From Desulfosporosinus sp. (GTDB taxonomy: Bacteria; Bacillota; Desulfitobacteriia; Desulfitobacteriales; Desulfitobacteriaceae): 64,000 nt of DNA. Position numbers and translations under genes: made by a program. The DNA lies in contig JARLHU010000234.1 of NCBI GenBank assembly GCA_031292095.1, positions 1 through 64,000 on the forward strand. The letters are read 5' to 3'. Below, in pieces: positions 28,672 through 38,800 of the stretch (positions are counted from its first letter, which is position 1; the number at the start of each line of letters is the position of its first letter). The notes beneath the pieces are model-generated. The model did not search any database. It was not told the DNA's origin and saw nothing but the letters and a program-made list of their open reading frames with translations.

Positions 28672-30171
28672 ATGGCTCGTATTTTAGTGGTAGACGATTC
28701 GAAAATAATGCGTAAAAATATATCTCTCATTTTAACTAAAGCAGGGCATGAAGTTGTAGGTGAAGCAGAGGATGGTGGAGAAGCGCAGCTTATGTACAGA
28801 ACTCATTTGCCAGATCTAGTAACTATGGACATTACTATGCCTGGTATTAATGGAATTGACGCCGTTAGACTCATAAGGGAGGAGTACCCAAACGCTAAAA
28901 TAATTATGGTGAGTGCTCTGTCGCAAAGAAACATGGTTTTTGATGCTTTAGAACAGGGTGCTAAGCATTACTTAATTAAACCTATCTCCTATGATTCTGT
29001 CGTAACTGTTGTGCAAAAGGTTTTGGGTGTTGATGCAGGTAAAAAAGTACCAATTCAAAACCCAGAACCAACAACTCAACCACCCTTTGCAATTGAGGCT
29101 ATGAATAATACGTTCCAGATTAAAATAACAAAATTTTTAACTGAAGAAAACTTCATATTATTAAACCAAGCTGTGCAAGGGCTTTTATATGTAAAACCGC
29201 TTAATGCTACGATTGATTTTGGTAATATCGAGTCCTTTCCACTTTCCTTACTCGAAAAGATTAGCAGCATAGTAAAAGCTATGAAAGCTGTGAATGGGGT
29301 TATTAAAGTAGTTGCTACAAACGCTGACTTTATCCAACTATTGATGTATCAAAAAATTGATGGGCTTTTAGATCATCTTACCACCAAATTAAGCACTAGC
29401 TCTGCAGGGGCAGATAAGACAAGTTGCGTTGCTATAGTTGAGTCTTATTCTGTTTTATCTAAGTTATTTCCTCCAGAACATAAGCAGTATTCTTCAGATT
29501 CACCTGGACCTACAGATAATTTAATCTATCTGAAAAAAACTACCTGTCCCGTATGTGGAAAATCCATTGAGCTACAAGTTGTACGATATACTAAATTAGC
29601 TATTGATAAAACTGACCTTGACTCTCGAAGGCATTTTGTTGGCATTGAACCACTTTGGTACAGTGTCCAAATTTGTCCGCACTGTAAGTATGCCAATATG
29701 ATCGAGGATTTTGATAAGATTACTGAAAAAGCAAAAAGCTTAATTCCACAAAAACTTTCTGAACTCAAGTATGAAATAAATGGTGACTTCACTACAGAAC
29801 GTACTATAGATCAAGTATTTACACTATATTATCTAGCGTTACACTGCATAGAGGGATTAAATAATAAGTCCCTAGAAAGTAAGTTGTGGTTACGATTAGC
29901 TTGGCTATACGATGATGTAGCTGAGTCGGAGTTATCTAAAATGGCTGCAGAAAAGGCTTTAATTCTCTACAAAGAGCTATTTCAAAACAGTAGAAATCAG
30001 AGCACAGTTGAACAGGACCAGCATATGACCATGTTACTGGCTGAACTTTGTGTGCGCATTGGTTTAATGACTGAAGCTCAGCAATATTTTCGTGATAGCG
30101 TTGTCCATAAAGGCGGAAACAAAGTATTGAATGAAACGGCGAGAGACCGGATGCATGATATTCGTGCATAA
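28672..30171 (+). CDS. Response regulator: REC - STAS-like - DUF2225-like zinc-binding C-terminus
   Basis: ILVVDDSKIMRKN...VTMDITMPGINGIDAV..KPISYDS; TCPVCGKSIE...RHFVGIEPLWYSVQICPHCKYANM. Confidence 0.85.
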   Translation: MARILVVDDSKIMRKNISLILTKAGHEVVGEAEDGGEAQLMYRTHLPDLVTMDITMPGINGIDAVRLIREEYPNAKIIMVSALSQRNMVFDALEQGAKHYLIKPISYDSVVTVVQKVLGVDAGKKVPIQNPEPTTQPPFAIEAMNNTFQIKITKFLTEENFILLNQAVQGLLYVKPLNATIDFGNIESFPLSLLEKISSIVKAMKAVNGVIKVVATNADFIQLLMYQKIDGLLDHLTTKLSTSSAGADKTSCVAIVESYSVLSKLFPPEHKQYSSDSPGPTDNLIYLKKTTCPVCGKSIELQVVRYTKLAIDKTDLDSRRHFVGIEPLWYSVQICPHCKYANMIEDFDKITEKAKSLIPQKLSELKYEINGDFTTERTIDQVFTLYYLALHCIEGLNNKSLESKLWLRLAWLYDDVAESELSKMAAEKALILYKELFQNSRNQSTVEQDQHMTMLLAELCVRIGLMTEAQQYFRDSVVHKGGNKVLNETARDRMHDIRA

Positions 30172-30208
30172 GTAAACATTATTTCGAGAAAACTAAAGCG
30201 CAATCAAC

Positions 30209-30250
30209 TTTAAGATCAGTTGACTATAGATAGGTTGACTGATCTTAAAA
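30209..30250 (+). terminator. tttaagatcagt...actgatcttaaaa hairpin
   Basis: 12-bp stem after response regulator gene. Confidence 0.6.
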
Positions 30251-30275
30251 ATTCAACTCAAGGAGTTCTAATTCT

Positions 30276-30659
30276 ATGAATCTTACCTCGGAAGTACGTC
30301 CGTTAATCGTCGCGTTGTTTTCAATATTACTAGGCGCTACTGGGCAATTTCTCTTTCGTCTGGGAATGTTACATTATGGTAAGGTAACGGTAACCGGGAT
30401 TTGGCGACAACTAGGATCGATTATTTTAACTCCGGCTATTTTCATAGGTTTTATCTGTTTTGGGGTTAGCTCCATCCTCTGGTTGGTAGTAATTTCACGC
30501 TGGGAGCTTAGCTATGCGTATCCGCTGGTAGCTTTAGGATATGTGATGGCCATACTTTATGGCACTTTGCTCCTCCATGAAAAGCTTAGCTTAGCGAAGA
30601 TCTCGGGAAGTTGTTTGATTATGGCGGGGATAAGTGTTTTGGGACTATGGAGAGGCTAA
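30276..30659 (+). CDS. EamA/SMR-type small multidrug-transporter-like membrane protein
   Basis: 4 TMs, GATGQFLFRLGML..., WELSYAYPLVALGYVMAILYGTLLLHEKLS. Confidence 0.8.
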   Translation: MNLTSEVRPLIVALFSILLGATGQFLFRLGMLHYGKVTVTGIWRQLGSIILTPAIFIGFICFGVSSILWLVVISRWELSYAYPLVALGYVMAILYGTLLLHEKLSLAKISGSCLIMAGISVLGLWRG

Positions 30660-30772
30660 GAGAGAAATTTTCTCTAAAAAGAAAGTTGCAAGGATACAGT
30701 GAATAAGATATGATAATTAAAACCCAATATCTTTTTGGAGTCATAAAAGACAAAAAAAGGGGCGTGCGTTGG

Positions 30773-30961
30773 ATGAAATTGAAGGACTTTGGGCGAGGCG
30801 CAAGGATCGAATTATCCAAAATGGCCAAACTACTGGGAATGAAGTTTATCGGTTATAATCCTAAAGATCAACAGGTATCCTTGGAGGTTCAAGGTAAAGG
30901 AGTTACATACCCTTTAGAAGAATTTATTCAGCAGTATGAAAGAACTTGTTCTACAGCTTAA
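30773..30961 (+). CDS. Small hypothetical protein
   Basis: MKLKDFGRGARIELSKMAKLLGMKFIGYNPKDQQVSLEVQGKGVTYPLEEFI. Confidence 0.5.
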   Translation: MKLKDFGRGARIELSKMAKLLGMKFIGYNPKDQQVSLEVQGKGVTYPLEEFIQQYERTCSTA

Positions 30962-31003
30962 GCTCGAACCTGAATTTAAGTTTAGATATGAAAAGGAAAA
31001 GCG

Positions 31004-31040
31004 AGGCCATGACTCATCAGATGAGTCATGGCCCTTATTG
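31004..31040. terminator. aggccatgactcat-cag-atgagtcatggccc hairpin
   Basis: Perfect inverted repeat with T-rich 3' flank. Confidence 0.7.
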
Positions 31041-31064
31041 TTTTACCGAGAATGCAGTTATTTT

Positions 31065-31349
31065 TTACTTCCAGCGGACGAGATCAGGATAGATGTGAGT
31101 AATCGATTTCTGTAGAGTGTCCCAGTCTACATATCTTATATTGCTTAACGGCTCGATACAAAAACTTCTGTAGGTTTGGATTACAGCCTCGATTGACCGA
31201 CCAGTATCTTTAGTAGGCATTCTTCCTTGGTATAAAATGACGATAGTACCATATAAAGTACTCTCCACGACATGTTCCTGGACTTTTTTTAAGTCTGGAT
31301 TTGTCGGATACATAAATTCACTTTTTGCAGTATTATAGTTATTTGCCAT
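31065..31349 (-). CDS. Hypothetical protein
   Basis: 94 aa ORF, 37 bp upstream of the cheR-side flagellar block. Confidence 0.55.
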   Translation of the reverse strand: MANNYNTAKSEFMYPTNPDLKKVQEHVVESTLYGTIVILYQGRMPTKDTGRSIEAVIQTYRSFCIEPLSNIRYVDWDTLQKSITHIYPDLVRWK

Positions 31350-31397
31350 TTCAACTATCACCTCGACATAATAGTAAAGATCGGAGCCTCTCTTATT

Positions 31398-32243
31398 TTA
31401 TAGTTTCTGATAGAAGAAGGAGGATATCGGTTTAAGTCCCAGGTTATTCATCCCAAAGAGATGTTCTGTACTGCCGGTAAAAAGGATCCCACCAGACGGT
31501 AATGAAGCAGTGAACTTCTTATAGAGCATTTCCTTTGCTTCGTCTGTGAAGTAAATCACGACATTGCGGCAGACTATAAAATCAAAGCCCGACTGGAAAC
31601 GATCCAGAAGAAGGTTTTGGTGTTGGAAGGTGACGTGTTGTTTAACGACGTCCTTAATTTGATACCCTTTGTCTGATAGGGTAAAATACTTTTGTAGGAC
31701 TTCAGGGGGGGTGCTCGCAAAATCATTTTGCTTGTAGAGACCGCTTTTCGCCTGCGTCAGTACGTTGGCATCAATATCCGTACCGAGAATGGTAAAGCGG
31801 GCACTCGGGAAATGATCCATTATCGTCATGGCCAAGGAGTAAGGCTCCTGCCCGCATGAACACCCGGCACTCCATAGTTTCAGCGGAGTTTTACTCTTGA
31901 GGAGCAGGGGGAGGATTGTCTCCCGCAGGGTTTTCCACTGGTTAGGATCTCGGAAAAATTGAGAAACGTTAATGGTTAAATGCTTGAAAAAGGCGTCATA
32001 GAGGATGAGGTCGACGTCTAGGGCTTTAAGGAACGTTAGATAGGTTTGGTGTCCGTGTGAGTTCATAAAGCTAAGAATGCGGCGCTGCATTTGGTTTTGC
32101 TTATAAAACTTGAGATCAAGTCCACTTTTGGGGTGGAAGGCTTTAATAAATTCTTCGTAGGTATTGGATATGGATGCGTAGGACAAAGGGAAAACACCTC
32201 TTCTCAAAAAATATCGAGTTTTCTTTGGGAAATTAAAAGACAT
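31398..32243 (-). CDS. cheR: Chemotaxis protein methyltransferase CheR
   Basis: NVSQFFRDPNQWKTL...LKLWSAGCSCGQEPYSLAM...FDFIVCRNVVIYF. Confidence 0.95.
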   Translation of the reverse strand: MSFNFPKKTRYFLRRGVFPLSYASISNTYEEFIKAFHPKSGLDLKFYKQNQMQRRILSFMNSHGHQTYLTFLKALDVDLILYDAFFKHLTINVSQFFRDPNQWKTLRETILPLLLKSKTPLKLWSAGCSCGQEPYSLAMTIMDHFPSARFTILGTDIDANVLTQAKSGLYKQNDFASTPPEVLQKYFTLSDKGYQIKDVVKQHVTFQHQNLLLDRFQSGFDFIVCRNVVIYFTDEAKEMLYKKFTASLPSGGILFTGSTEHLFGMNNLGLKPISSFFYQKL

Positions 32244-32286
32244 CTTACTGCTTTAGCGAATAGAGATAAGAGGTGAAGAAATGGTC

Positions 32287-32724
32287 TTAAGCAAAAAGGT
32301 CGACGATCAGGCCGCGAATTTCATCAATCTTTGTTAAGACGCCAAGAGGTTGCGCTTGTTTATCCAGAAGCTGTTTTCCCAGCTCATCGAGGGATTGATC
32401 AATTTTGGTGACGCGTGCCATGACCTTAGGACGCCCTTGAGCATCCCAAGACGAATCTTCTTGCATAGTTCGGCTTTGTCCAAAGGTTGATCGAAGAAAG
32501 GATTTAACCATATCTCGGAAATCCCTAAGATCTCGGATGGAGAGAGATTGAGCTAACTTCGCTCCTTGAGTTTCAAGACGGTTGAGAAAAGTTTGTAGTT
32601 CGATGCGCTTAATTTTTTGTGTCTGAGATAAGACGCCACTAAAGTCACTGGTTCGTTCCAGAGAATTTTGAGAATCGAGACCTAGAGTGTTGGTTTGATG
32701 TGAGGTATCAATGCGTATTGACAT
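32287..32724 (-). CDS. YaaR family protein (DUF327)
   Basis: FSGVLSQTQKIKRIELQTFLNRLETQGAKLAQSLSIRDLRDFRDMVKSFL. Confidence 0.8.
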   Translation of the reverse strand: MSIRIDTSHQTNTLGLDSQNSLERTSDFSGVLSQTQKIKRIELQTFLNRLETQGAKLAQSLSIRDLRDFRDMVKSFLRSTFGQSRTMQEDSSWDAQGRPKVMARVTKIDQSLDELGKQLLDKQAQPLGVLTKIDEIRGLIVDLFA

Positions 32725-32776
32725 AGTCATTCTCCTCTTAGAAAAGATCAAAAATGCAGACGCGCAGGGCAGTTCG

Positions 32777-33667
32777 TCAGTTGGCCTTCTGAGGGTTAAG
32801 TGTGCTGGGGGGAATCTGAGTGGTGGGAGCTACGGTGCTGGGCTCCGTGAGGTCATACTTAGTATAAAGAATAACTAGGTCAATGCGGCGGTTTTTGCTC
32901 CGCCCAGCGTCAGTAGCATTCGAAACAATCGGCCGATATTCGCCGTAACCGGCTGCCGAGAGTCGATCAGGTGAAATGCCATCACGCTGTAAGATCTGCA
33001 CGACATTGGTAGAACGAATCACAGATAGCTCCCAATTACTTGGAAATTGAGAGGTGTTAATGGGTAGATTATCCGTGTGCCCTTCAACCTTGATTTGATT
33101 GGGCGCTACCGCTAAGACAGTGGCAATCTTTTCGAGAAGTGCTCGGGCAGGAGCCGTAAGTTCTGCTGAACCGCTCGTAAAGAGCAAGGTTTCTTGAATA
33201 CTGACGACAACGCCACGTTCTTCGAGGGAGGTTATTAAGGTCGACTGGATGCCATTGTCAGTCGCAAATTTGTCAAGTTTGGCCTTAATTGCGTCGATAC
33301 TCATGGTGTCGGCATCCCCATTTCCCTGACCCGTGTTATTGCTTTTGCCACTTCCAGTTGGATTGGTATTGGTCGTATTGTTGGGATCCTTGCCATTACC
33401 GGGGACGGTTTTTTGTGCGGCAGGGGTTCCGGCCTGAAAGAGAGACGGACCGGATGGATTGGTAGACATCTCGATTTTTGAGGGTGTGCCACCGCCGAGG
33501 GCCTTATTTAAGGATTCGGCAACGGCTTGAAATTTCTGGGCATCGACCTTACTCATCGAATAAAGGACAACAAAGAAAATCATCAGTAGGGTAATCAAGT
33601 CAGCATAGGTAAGCAACCAGCGTTCTCCATTTTCCTTTTCGACTTCGTGTTCGGGTTTTCTACTCAT
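32777..33667 (-). CDS. motB: Flagellar motor protein MotB
   Basis: ERWLLTYADLITLLMIFFVVLYSMS; OmpA domain VEGHTDNLPIN...SRNRRIDLVI-type. Confidence 0.95.
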   Translation of the reverse strand: MSRKPEHEVEKENGERWLLTYADLITLLMIFFVVLYSMSKVDAQKFQAVAESLNKALGGGTPSKIEMSTNPSGPSLFQAGTPAAQKTVPGNGKDPNNTTNTNPTGSGKSNNTGQGNGDADTMSIDAIKAKLDKFATDNGIQSTLITSLEERGVVVSIQETLLFTSGSAELTAPARALLEKIATVLAVAPNQIKVEGHTDNLPINTSQFPSNWELSVIRSTNVVQILQRDGISPDRLSAAGYGEYRPIVSNATDAGRSKNRRIDLVILYTKYDLTEPSTVAPTTQIPPSTLNPQKAN

Positions 33668-34464
33668 CGGCTTTCACCGACTTCTGCGCCACCTGCTTCA
33701 GCTTTTCCCTCAGCGGGGAGCAAGGACCCGACGTGAGTTTTTAACTTCTCTTTCAGGATTGAGGGATTCTCACCTGCCTGAATTGACAAAATCCCGTCGA
33801 GAACCATTTCCATGGCTGCTACTTCCGCTTTGTCCTTCATTTTGAGTTTAGAGGCAATGGGAAGCCAAAGGAGGTTGGCGGAGGAGACCCCATAAAGGGT
33901 GGCAATGAAGGCGGCAGCGATCGACTCGGAGAGCGCTGCTGCATCCGAAAGATTTCCTAATACCATGACGAGACCCATAACTGTCCCGATAATTCCCATC
34001 GTTGGCCCAAATCCACCAGCCGCTTCGAACACGGAGATCCCCACCTTATGGCGTTTCTCAAGAACGGCGATATTTGACTCAAGGATTTCTCTGGTAATTT
34101 CCGGATCTGTGCCATCAATCACGAGTTGCATCCCACTGCGAGTGAAGCGATCCGTTACGGTTTCGAGGTCTTGTTCGAGACTGAGTAATCCTTCGCGCCG
34201 TGCCTTTTCAGCAAATCGCACCAGTGTTTCGTAGGCCTCAGCGGTTCCAAACGACTGGGCAGTAAACGCGGTTTTAATCCATTGAGGGAATTTCTTAAGC
34301 TCAGACAGTGGAAAACTGGTCATAATAGCTCCCGCTGTCCCCCCAAAAACGACAATGGCTGCGGAGAGTTGACCAAGGGCACCGACTGATCCCCCTTCCA
34401 TCATAAACCCGGCGATTAAGGCGCCAAAGCCTAGGAGGATACCTAGTATAGTTGATAAATCCAT
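33664..34464 (-). CDS. motA: Flagellar motor protein MotA
   Basis: GFMMEGGSVGALGQLSAAIVVFGGTAGAIM; AAGGFGPTMGIIGTVMGLV. Confidence 0.95.
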   Translation of the reverse strand: MDLSTILGILLGFGALIAGFMMEGGSVGALGQLSAAIVVFGGTAGAIMTSFPLSELKKFPQWIKTAFTAQSFGTAEAYETLVRFAEKARREGLLSLEQDLETVTDRFTRSGMQLVIDGTDPEITREILESNIAVLEKRHKVGISVFEAAGGFGPTMGIIGTVMGLVMVLGNLSDAAALSESIAAAFIATLYGVSSANLLWLPIASKLKMKDKAEVAAMEMVLDGILSIQAGENPSILKEKLKTHVGSLLPAEGKAEAGGAEVGESR

Positions 34465-34582
34465 GTTCTTGTTGTCGCATTCCTTGTACTGTTGAAAGTT
34501 TAATGGCTAAGGTAGAAGGGGTTGCGACGTACCTCCCTTGCTGTTTTATGTCTGATTTCAAGGTATTAGCTTATATAATGAA

Positions 34583-34610
34583 TAATCGGCATATTTCACT
34601 CTGAACTTTA
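34583..34610 (-). promoter_or_regulatory. Sigma-28/SigD-like promoter for motAB
   Basis: Minus strand TAAAGTTC-N12-GCCGATTA. Confidence 0.75.
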
Positions 34611-34706
34611 GCTCTTTTAGCTTATCCTTAGTATACAGGAAAAGCTGAGTGAGAGGTAGAACTCTTGCGATTTCCTTAAAAACTTTCAAAAGGAAGAAAG
34701 TTCTTC

Positions 34707-34734
34707 TTTAGTTTTGCCGGGTCATTGACGATAT
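34707..34734 (+). promoter_or_regulatory. Sigma-28/SigD-like promoter for flgM operon
   Basis: TTTAGTTT-N12-GACGATAT. Confidence 0.65.
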
Positions 34735-34769
34735 AGAGAGTAAGAATATCTTATTGTGGAGTGTGTAAC

Positions 34770-35039
34770 ATGAAAATAGACGGATCCCCATCTCCCATTG
34801 GAAGCGTTAAAGCGACCAATCGTACGAATCAAGTCGATAAGAAGAAATCAGCGTCTGCAGTGGATCAAGTCGCGGTTTCGGGTAATGCCCAGGTGTATCA
34901 GGCTTTACTTCAGAAAGTAAAAGAGCTTCCCGCCGTTCGGGAGGATAAAGTGCAAACCCTCTCTGCGCAGATTGCCAGTGGGGAGTTTCAAGTGGACGGG
35001 CAAAAAGTGGCGGAAAAACTATTTTCACCTGAAACATAA
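34770..35039 (+). CDS. flgM: Anti-sigma-28 factor FlgM
   Basis: Position before flgN/flgK; DQVAVSGNAQVYQALLQKVKELPAVREDKVQTLSAQIASGEFQVDGQKVAEKL. Confidence 0.88.
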   Translation: MKIDGSPSPIGSVKATNRTNQVDKKKSASAVDQVAVSGNAQVYQALLQKVKELPAVREDKVQTLSAQIASGEFQVDGQKVAEKLFSPET

Positions 35040-35059
35040 GGGCCGAAGGCAAGGGGGAG

Positions 35060-35548
35060 ATGTTCGTGTCTGATGTATGGCAGAACTTGAGTGATAACTT
35101 AAAACGACAAGTTGCCCTCTACGAGGAATTCATTGAACGGGAAAAGGACAAACAGCAAGCCCTGATCGCAAATAATCTGCCTGAAATTGAGGACATTACA
35201 GCTCGGGAGGAGCAACTCATACTCAAAGCGAGTGGTCTAGAAAAAGAACGTCTCTTGTGGACGGAGCATATCGGACGTGAACTCGGAAAAGCGCCGGAAG
35301 ATCTGACTTTGGCAGCATTGGCAGACCATTTTCCCAGGTTAGAAGAAGTGCGCCAAAAACTAGAACAGGTGGTCGGCCGTTTACAAGAGCTCCATAAGAC
35401 CAATGCTCTATTGCTGCGGCAAGCCATGAAAGTCGTTGACTTTACGTTAGGGATGTTGACACACCAGGCAAGTAACACTTACGCGCATCCACGTCGTAAA
35501 GAGAATGATGGCTATGGGAAGTTGCATCTATTAGATCGGAGGATTTGA
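35060..35548 (+). CDS. flgN: Flagellar chaperone FlgN-like
   Basis: Position between flgM and flgK; helical protein typical of FlgN. Confidence 0.8.
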   Translation: MFVSDVWQNLSDNLKRQVALYEEFIEREKDKQQALIANNLPEIEDITAREEQLILKASGLEKERLLWTEHIGRELGKAPEDLTLAALADHFPRLEEVRQKLEQVVGRLQELHKTNALLLRQAMKVVDFTLGMLTHQASNTYAHPRRKENDGYGKLHLLDRRI

Positions 35549-35551
35549 GGT

Positions 35552-37036
35552 ATGAGTTCCACCTTTTTTGGCTTCGAGCTTTCGCGAAGAGCGCTGAACG
35601 CCCAGCAAACCGCTTTAAATATAACAGGGCAGAATATTGCGAATGCCAACACGCCGGGGTACACAAGACAGATTGGGAATTTGACGGCTACAACGCCAGA
35701 AACGATTTCAGTTTCAGGCGGGACAATGAGTGTGGGTACAGGAGTGACCTTGGATACGATCACCCGCGCTCGTGACGCAATGGTAGATAATCAGTTCCGG
35801 ACGGAGACCTCTAAGCAACAGTATTATGGAACGAAACAGAGCAACCTGACGAACGTTGAGGGGATTATGAACGAACCTTCGGATAGCAGTCTTAGTGGAG
35901 TTCTGAATAGTTTTTGGACTTCATGGAGCGATCTTTCTAACAATCCCACAGATTCCGGGACTCGTTCAGTGGTGGTGCAACGAGCTAAAACGCTTACGGA
36001 TGGACTCCACTCTATTTCCGCGCAGATTAGTGATTTACAGAATAACATTGAGTCGAATGTCAAAACTCAAATTCCACTCATTAACAACTATGCCAGTCAG
36101 ATCAAAGATCTAAATGGTCAAATCAAACAGGCTGAGGCCTCTGGAGACCAACCCAATGACCTTTATGACAGTCGTGATAATGTCGTGGATCAACTAGCAA
36201 AACTGGTGAATGTAAAGGTGACAGAAACTCCAGACTCTAGTTTTTCAAGTGGGAAGGTTAGTAATTATAAAATAGAAATTGGAGATCCTCCTCAAACTTT
36301 AGTGGATGGAGGAGCGGTTAACCAATTAGTAGGGGTTACCCAAGCTACAGGACTTGGGGGGAGTGCGACGACAGCGGGGAATGAAATTACAACGGTGCAG
36401 TGGGCGAATGGCACTCCTCTCAAGTTCGGTCAGGATGGGGGTGCACTCCAAGCTAATATCGAGACTCGCGACACTGACTTGACTACGTTGCAAGGCAAAT
36501 ATGATGATCTAGCTACGGGCATTGTCACAGCGGTGAATGATATTTACGGAAGCGGAACTGGTGCGGGGGCAGGTGCTGAATTTTTTGATAATTCTTCACC
36601 AGTGACGGCGAGCAATATCTCAGTTTCAACGTCCACGGCTACTGATAATATTATAGGGACTGGGAGTTCGGGTGACGGAAGCATAGCAGCAGCCATTTCC
36701 TCTTTATCGTCAGGGTGGTCTAATCTAACAGATACGGCTACAAATTCAGATTTGACCGACATGAAAACCAAATATGGTACTTCATTGGGAGATTTTTACG
36801 GAGCTACTGTTACACAGCTTGGGGCAGATGTTCAACAAGCCACAAGCCAAAAATCGGCAGAAGATGCCTTGGTGACCAATGCCACAAACCAACGGGAGTC
36901 CACTTCCGGTGTATCGTTGGATGAGGAGATGACGAACCTTCTCCAGTTTCAGAAGTCCTATGCGGCCGCTGCGCGGATGGTAACTATGATGGATGATATG
37001 TTAAGTACACTCATGAATATGGGGCTAACGAAATAG
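35552..37036 (+). CDS. flgK: Flagellar hook-associated protein FlgK
   Basis: FFGFELSRRALNAQQTALNITGQNIANANTPGYTRQ; C-term LLQFQKSYAAAARMVTMMDDMLSTLMNM. Confidence 0.96.
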   Translation: MSSTFFGFELSRRALNAQQTALNITGQNIANANTPGYTRQIGNLTATTPETISVSGGTMSVGTGVTLDTITRARDAMVDNQFRTETSKQQYYGTKQSNLTNVEGIMNEPSDSSLSGVLNSFWTSWSDLSNNPTDSGTRSVVVQRAKTLTDGLHSISAQISDLQNNIESNVKTQIPLINNYASQIKDLNGQIKQAEASGDQPNDLYDSRDNVVDQLAKLVNVKVTETPDSSFSSGKVSNYKIEIGDPPQTLVDGGAVNQLVGVTQATGLGGSATTAGNEITTVQWANGTPLKFGQDGGALQANIETRDTDLTTLQGKYDDLATGIVTAVNDIYGSGTGAGAGAEFFDNSSPVTASNISVSTSTATDNIIGTGSSGDGSIAAAISSLSSGWSNLTDTATNSDLTDMKTKYGTSLGDFYGATVTQLGADVQQATSQKSAEDALVTNATNQRESTSGVSLDEEMTNLLQFQKSYAAAARMVTMMDDMLSTLMNMGLTK

Positions 37037-37048
37037 GGGTGGAAATTA

Positions 37049-37927
37049 ATGCGGATAACCAATAATATGATAAGCCAAAACCTATTGCGTAATCTTGAAA
37101 CGTCGCAGGAAAAAATTCAGCAACTACAAGACCAGGTGTCGTCGGGCTTGAGAATAAGCAAGCCTTCCGATGACCCGGTTGGAATTAATAATGTTATGCG
37201 TTTAAACAACAGTATTTCAAGTGTTAACCAGTATAAGAGTAGTGCAGGAACGGCGATAGATTTTATGAATACAACAGATGGCACTCTCGGGGATATGACG
37301 TCGATGCTCCAAAGTGTAAAGGATCTGGCGGTACAAGGGGCTGATGAAACTCTATCCGCAGGTGATAGAACAGCCATTGCTGACCAAGTGGATCAGCTTT
37401 CTGCACAACTCAAACTATCAGCTAATACGCAGATAGGTTCAAAGTATATTTTCTCGGGTACGGCGACGGACACGGAAACAATTGCATCGGATGGAACGTT
37501 TCAGGGGAATAATCAGGTGGTTACCTTAACCATGGGAAGTAACGTGAGCATCCCTATTTCTGTAAATGGACAAACCTTGTTGGGTGATTCGACTACAGGG
37601 GTATTTGCTACCTTGAACAAATTAAGTACAGCCTTGAAGGCGAATGATTCAACAGCTATTAGCGCTACCTTAGATGATCTTGACACGAATATTAATAATG
37701 TCATCAATGAGCGCGCGGGTTTAGGAGCAAGCGTTAATCGGGTGACGGCATTGCAGAGCCAATTGGATTCAACATCAGTCAATCTGCAACAGTCCCTTTC
37801 GGATGTTCAAAGTGCGGATATTGCGCAGACGTACACTGATTTTACGAGTCAACAAACTACTTACAAGGCGGCATTATCTGTTGGATCACAAATTCTTCAG
37901 CTTTCATTGGTTGATTATATGAAGTAG
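37049..37927 (+). CDS. flgL: Flagellar hook-associated protein FlgL
   Basis: MRITNNMISQNLLRNLETSQEKIQQLQDQVSSGLRISKPSDDPVG. Confidence 0.95.
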   Translation: MRITNNMISQNLLRNLETSQEKIQQLQDQVSSGLRISKPSDDPVGINNVMRLNNSISSVNQYKSSAGTAIDFMNTTDGTLGDMTSMLQSVKDLAVQGADETLSAGDRTAIADQVDQLSAQLKLSANTQIGSKYIFSGTATDTETIASDGTFQGNNQVVTLTMGSNVSIPISVNGQTLLGDSTTGVFATLNKLSTALKANDSTAISATLDDLDTNINNVINERAGLGASVNRVTALQSQLDSTSVNLQQSLSDVQSADIAQTYTDFTSQQTTYKAALSVGSQILQLSLVDYMK

Positions 37928-37947
37928 GGATGTTTTAGTAAAAGGAG

Positions 37948-38391
37948 TTGAGTAAATTGCCTAATGAACCACGTATATTCCATTTTCCTCAAGGGATTCC
38001 GGGATTTGAGACGCACCATGAGTTCAAATTTATTCCCGCAGAAGATGTTATGCTCTCTCAGTTGAACTCGGTCCAAGAAGAGAAAATCAGTTTTATTCTC
38101 ATGCGCCCGGAAGCCTACTTTCCAGAGTATTTGGATAAAATCGATGTAGATGATGAAAGTATTAAGGTTTTAAACATCGGTGCCGATACACCTGTGGACT
38201 TATGGGTAATTCTGACGATGAATCATCAAGACATAGACAAAACGACGGCAAATTTACGCGCTCCGCTCCTCTTTAATATGGTTGAAAGAGTAGGAATACA
38301 AGTGATACTCAATGATGATCAATATCTAACCAGGCAACCAGTCTTCACAGAAGGAACCCCACAACCCTTACCGGAAGGGGTCGTGGGTTAA
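37948..38391 (+). CDS. fliW: Flagellar assembly factor FliW
   Basis: FPQGIPGFETHHEFKF... and adjacency to csrA. Confidence 0.92.
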   Translation: MSKLPNEPRIFHFPQGIPGFETHHEFKFIPAEDVMLSQLNSVQEEKISFILMRPEAYFPEYLDKIDVDDESIKVLNIGADTPVDLWVILTMNHQDIDKTTANLRAPLLFNMVERVGIQVILNDDQYLTRQPVFTEGTPQPLPEGVVG

Positions 38392-38628
38392 ATGCTGGTT
38401 CTGGCGCGTAAACTCAACGAAAAAATAAAACTCGGGGATGATATTGAAATCACGATTGTTGGTATCTCGGGGGATACCGTACGTATCGGGATTAATGCCC
38501 CGCGTGATCTAAAGATCCTACGCAATGAAATCTATGAAGAGATCCAAAAACAGAATCGTGAAGCTGTGGCTGGGGAAGAAGATGGACAAGCACTTAAGCT
38601 TTTGGGAGAGTTTAGAAGTAACAAGTAG
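38392..38628 (+). CDS. csrA: Translational regulator CsrA
   Basis: [51 protein letters not shown]. Confidence 0.97.
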   Translation: MLVLARKLNEKIKLGDDIEITIVGISGDTVRIGINAPRDLKILRNEIYEEIQKQNREAVAGEEDGQALKLLGEFRSNK

Positions 38629-38680
38629 AGATGTTTTGTTAACACTCGCTCGGCCAGAATTCGCAGGCCAAATTGGAACA

Positions 38681-38722
38681 AAAAAGAGCCTTTCGACATG
38701 AATAAAGTCGAAGGGGTTCTTT
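38681..38722 (+). terminator. Terminator after csrA
   Basis: aaaaagagcctttcgac...gtcgaaggggttctttt. Confidence 0.7.
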
Positions 38723-38800
38723 TAGTTTCTCGTTATTTTCTCAGGAGAGATAAGCTGAAACCAATGTGATATAGATACAGATATAGAGAGACGATAATGT

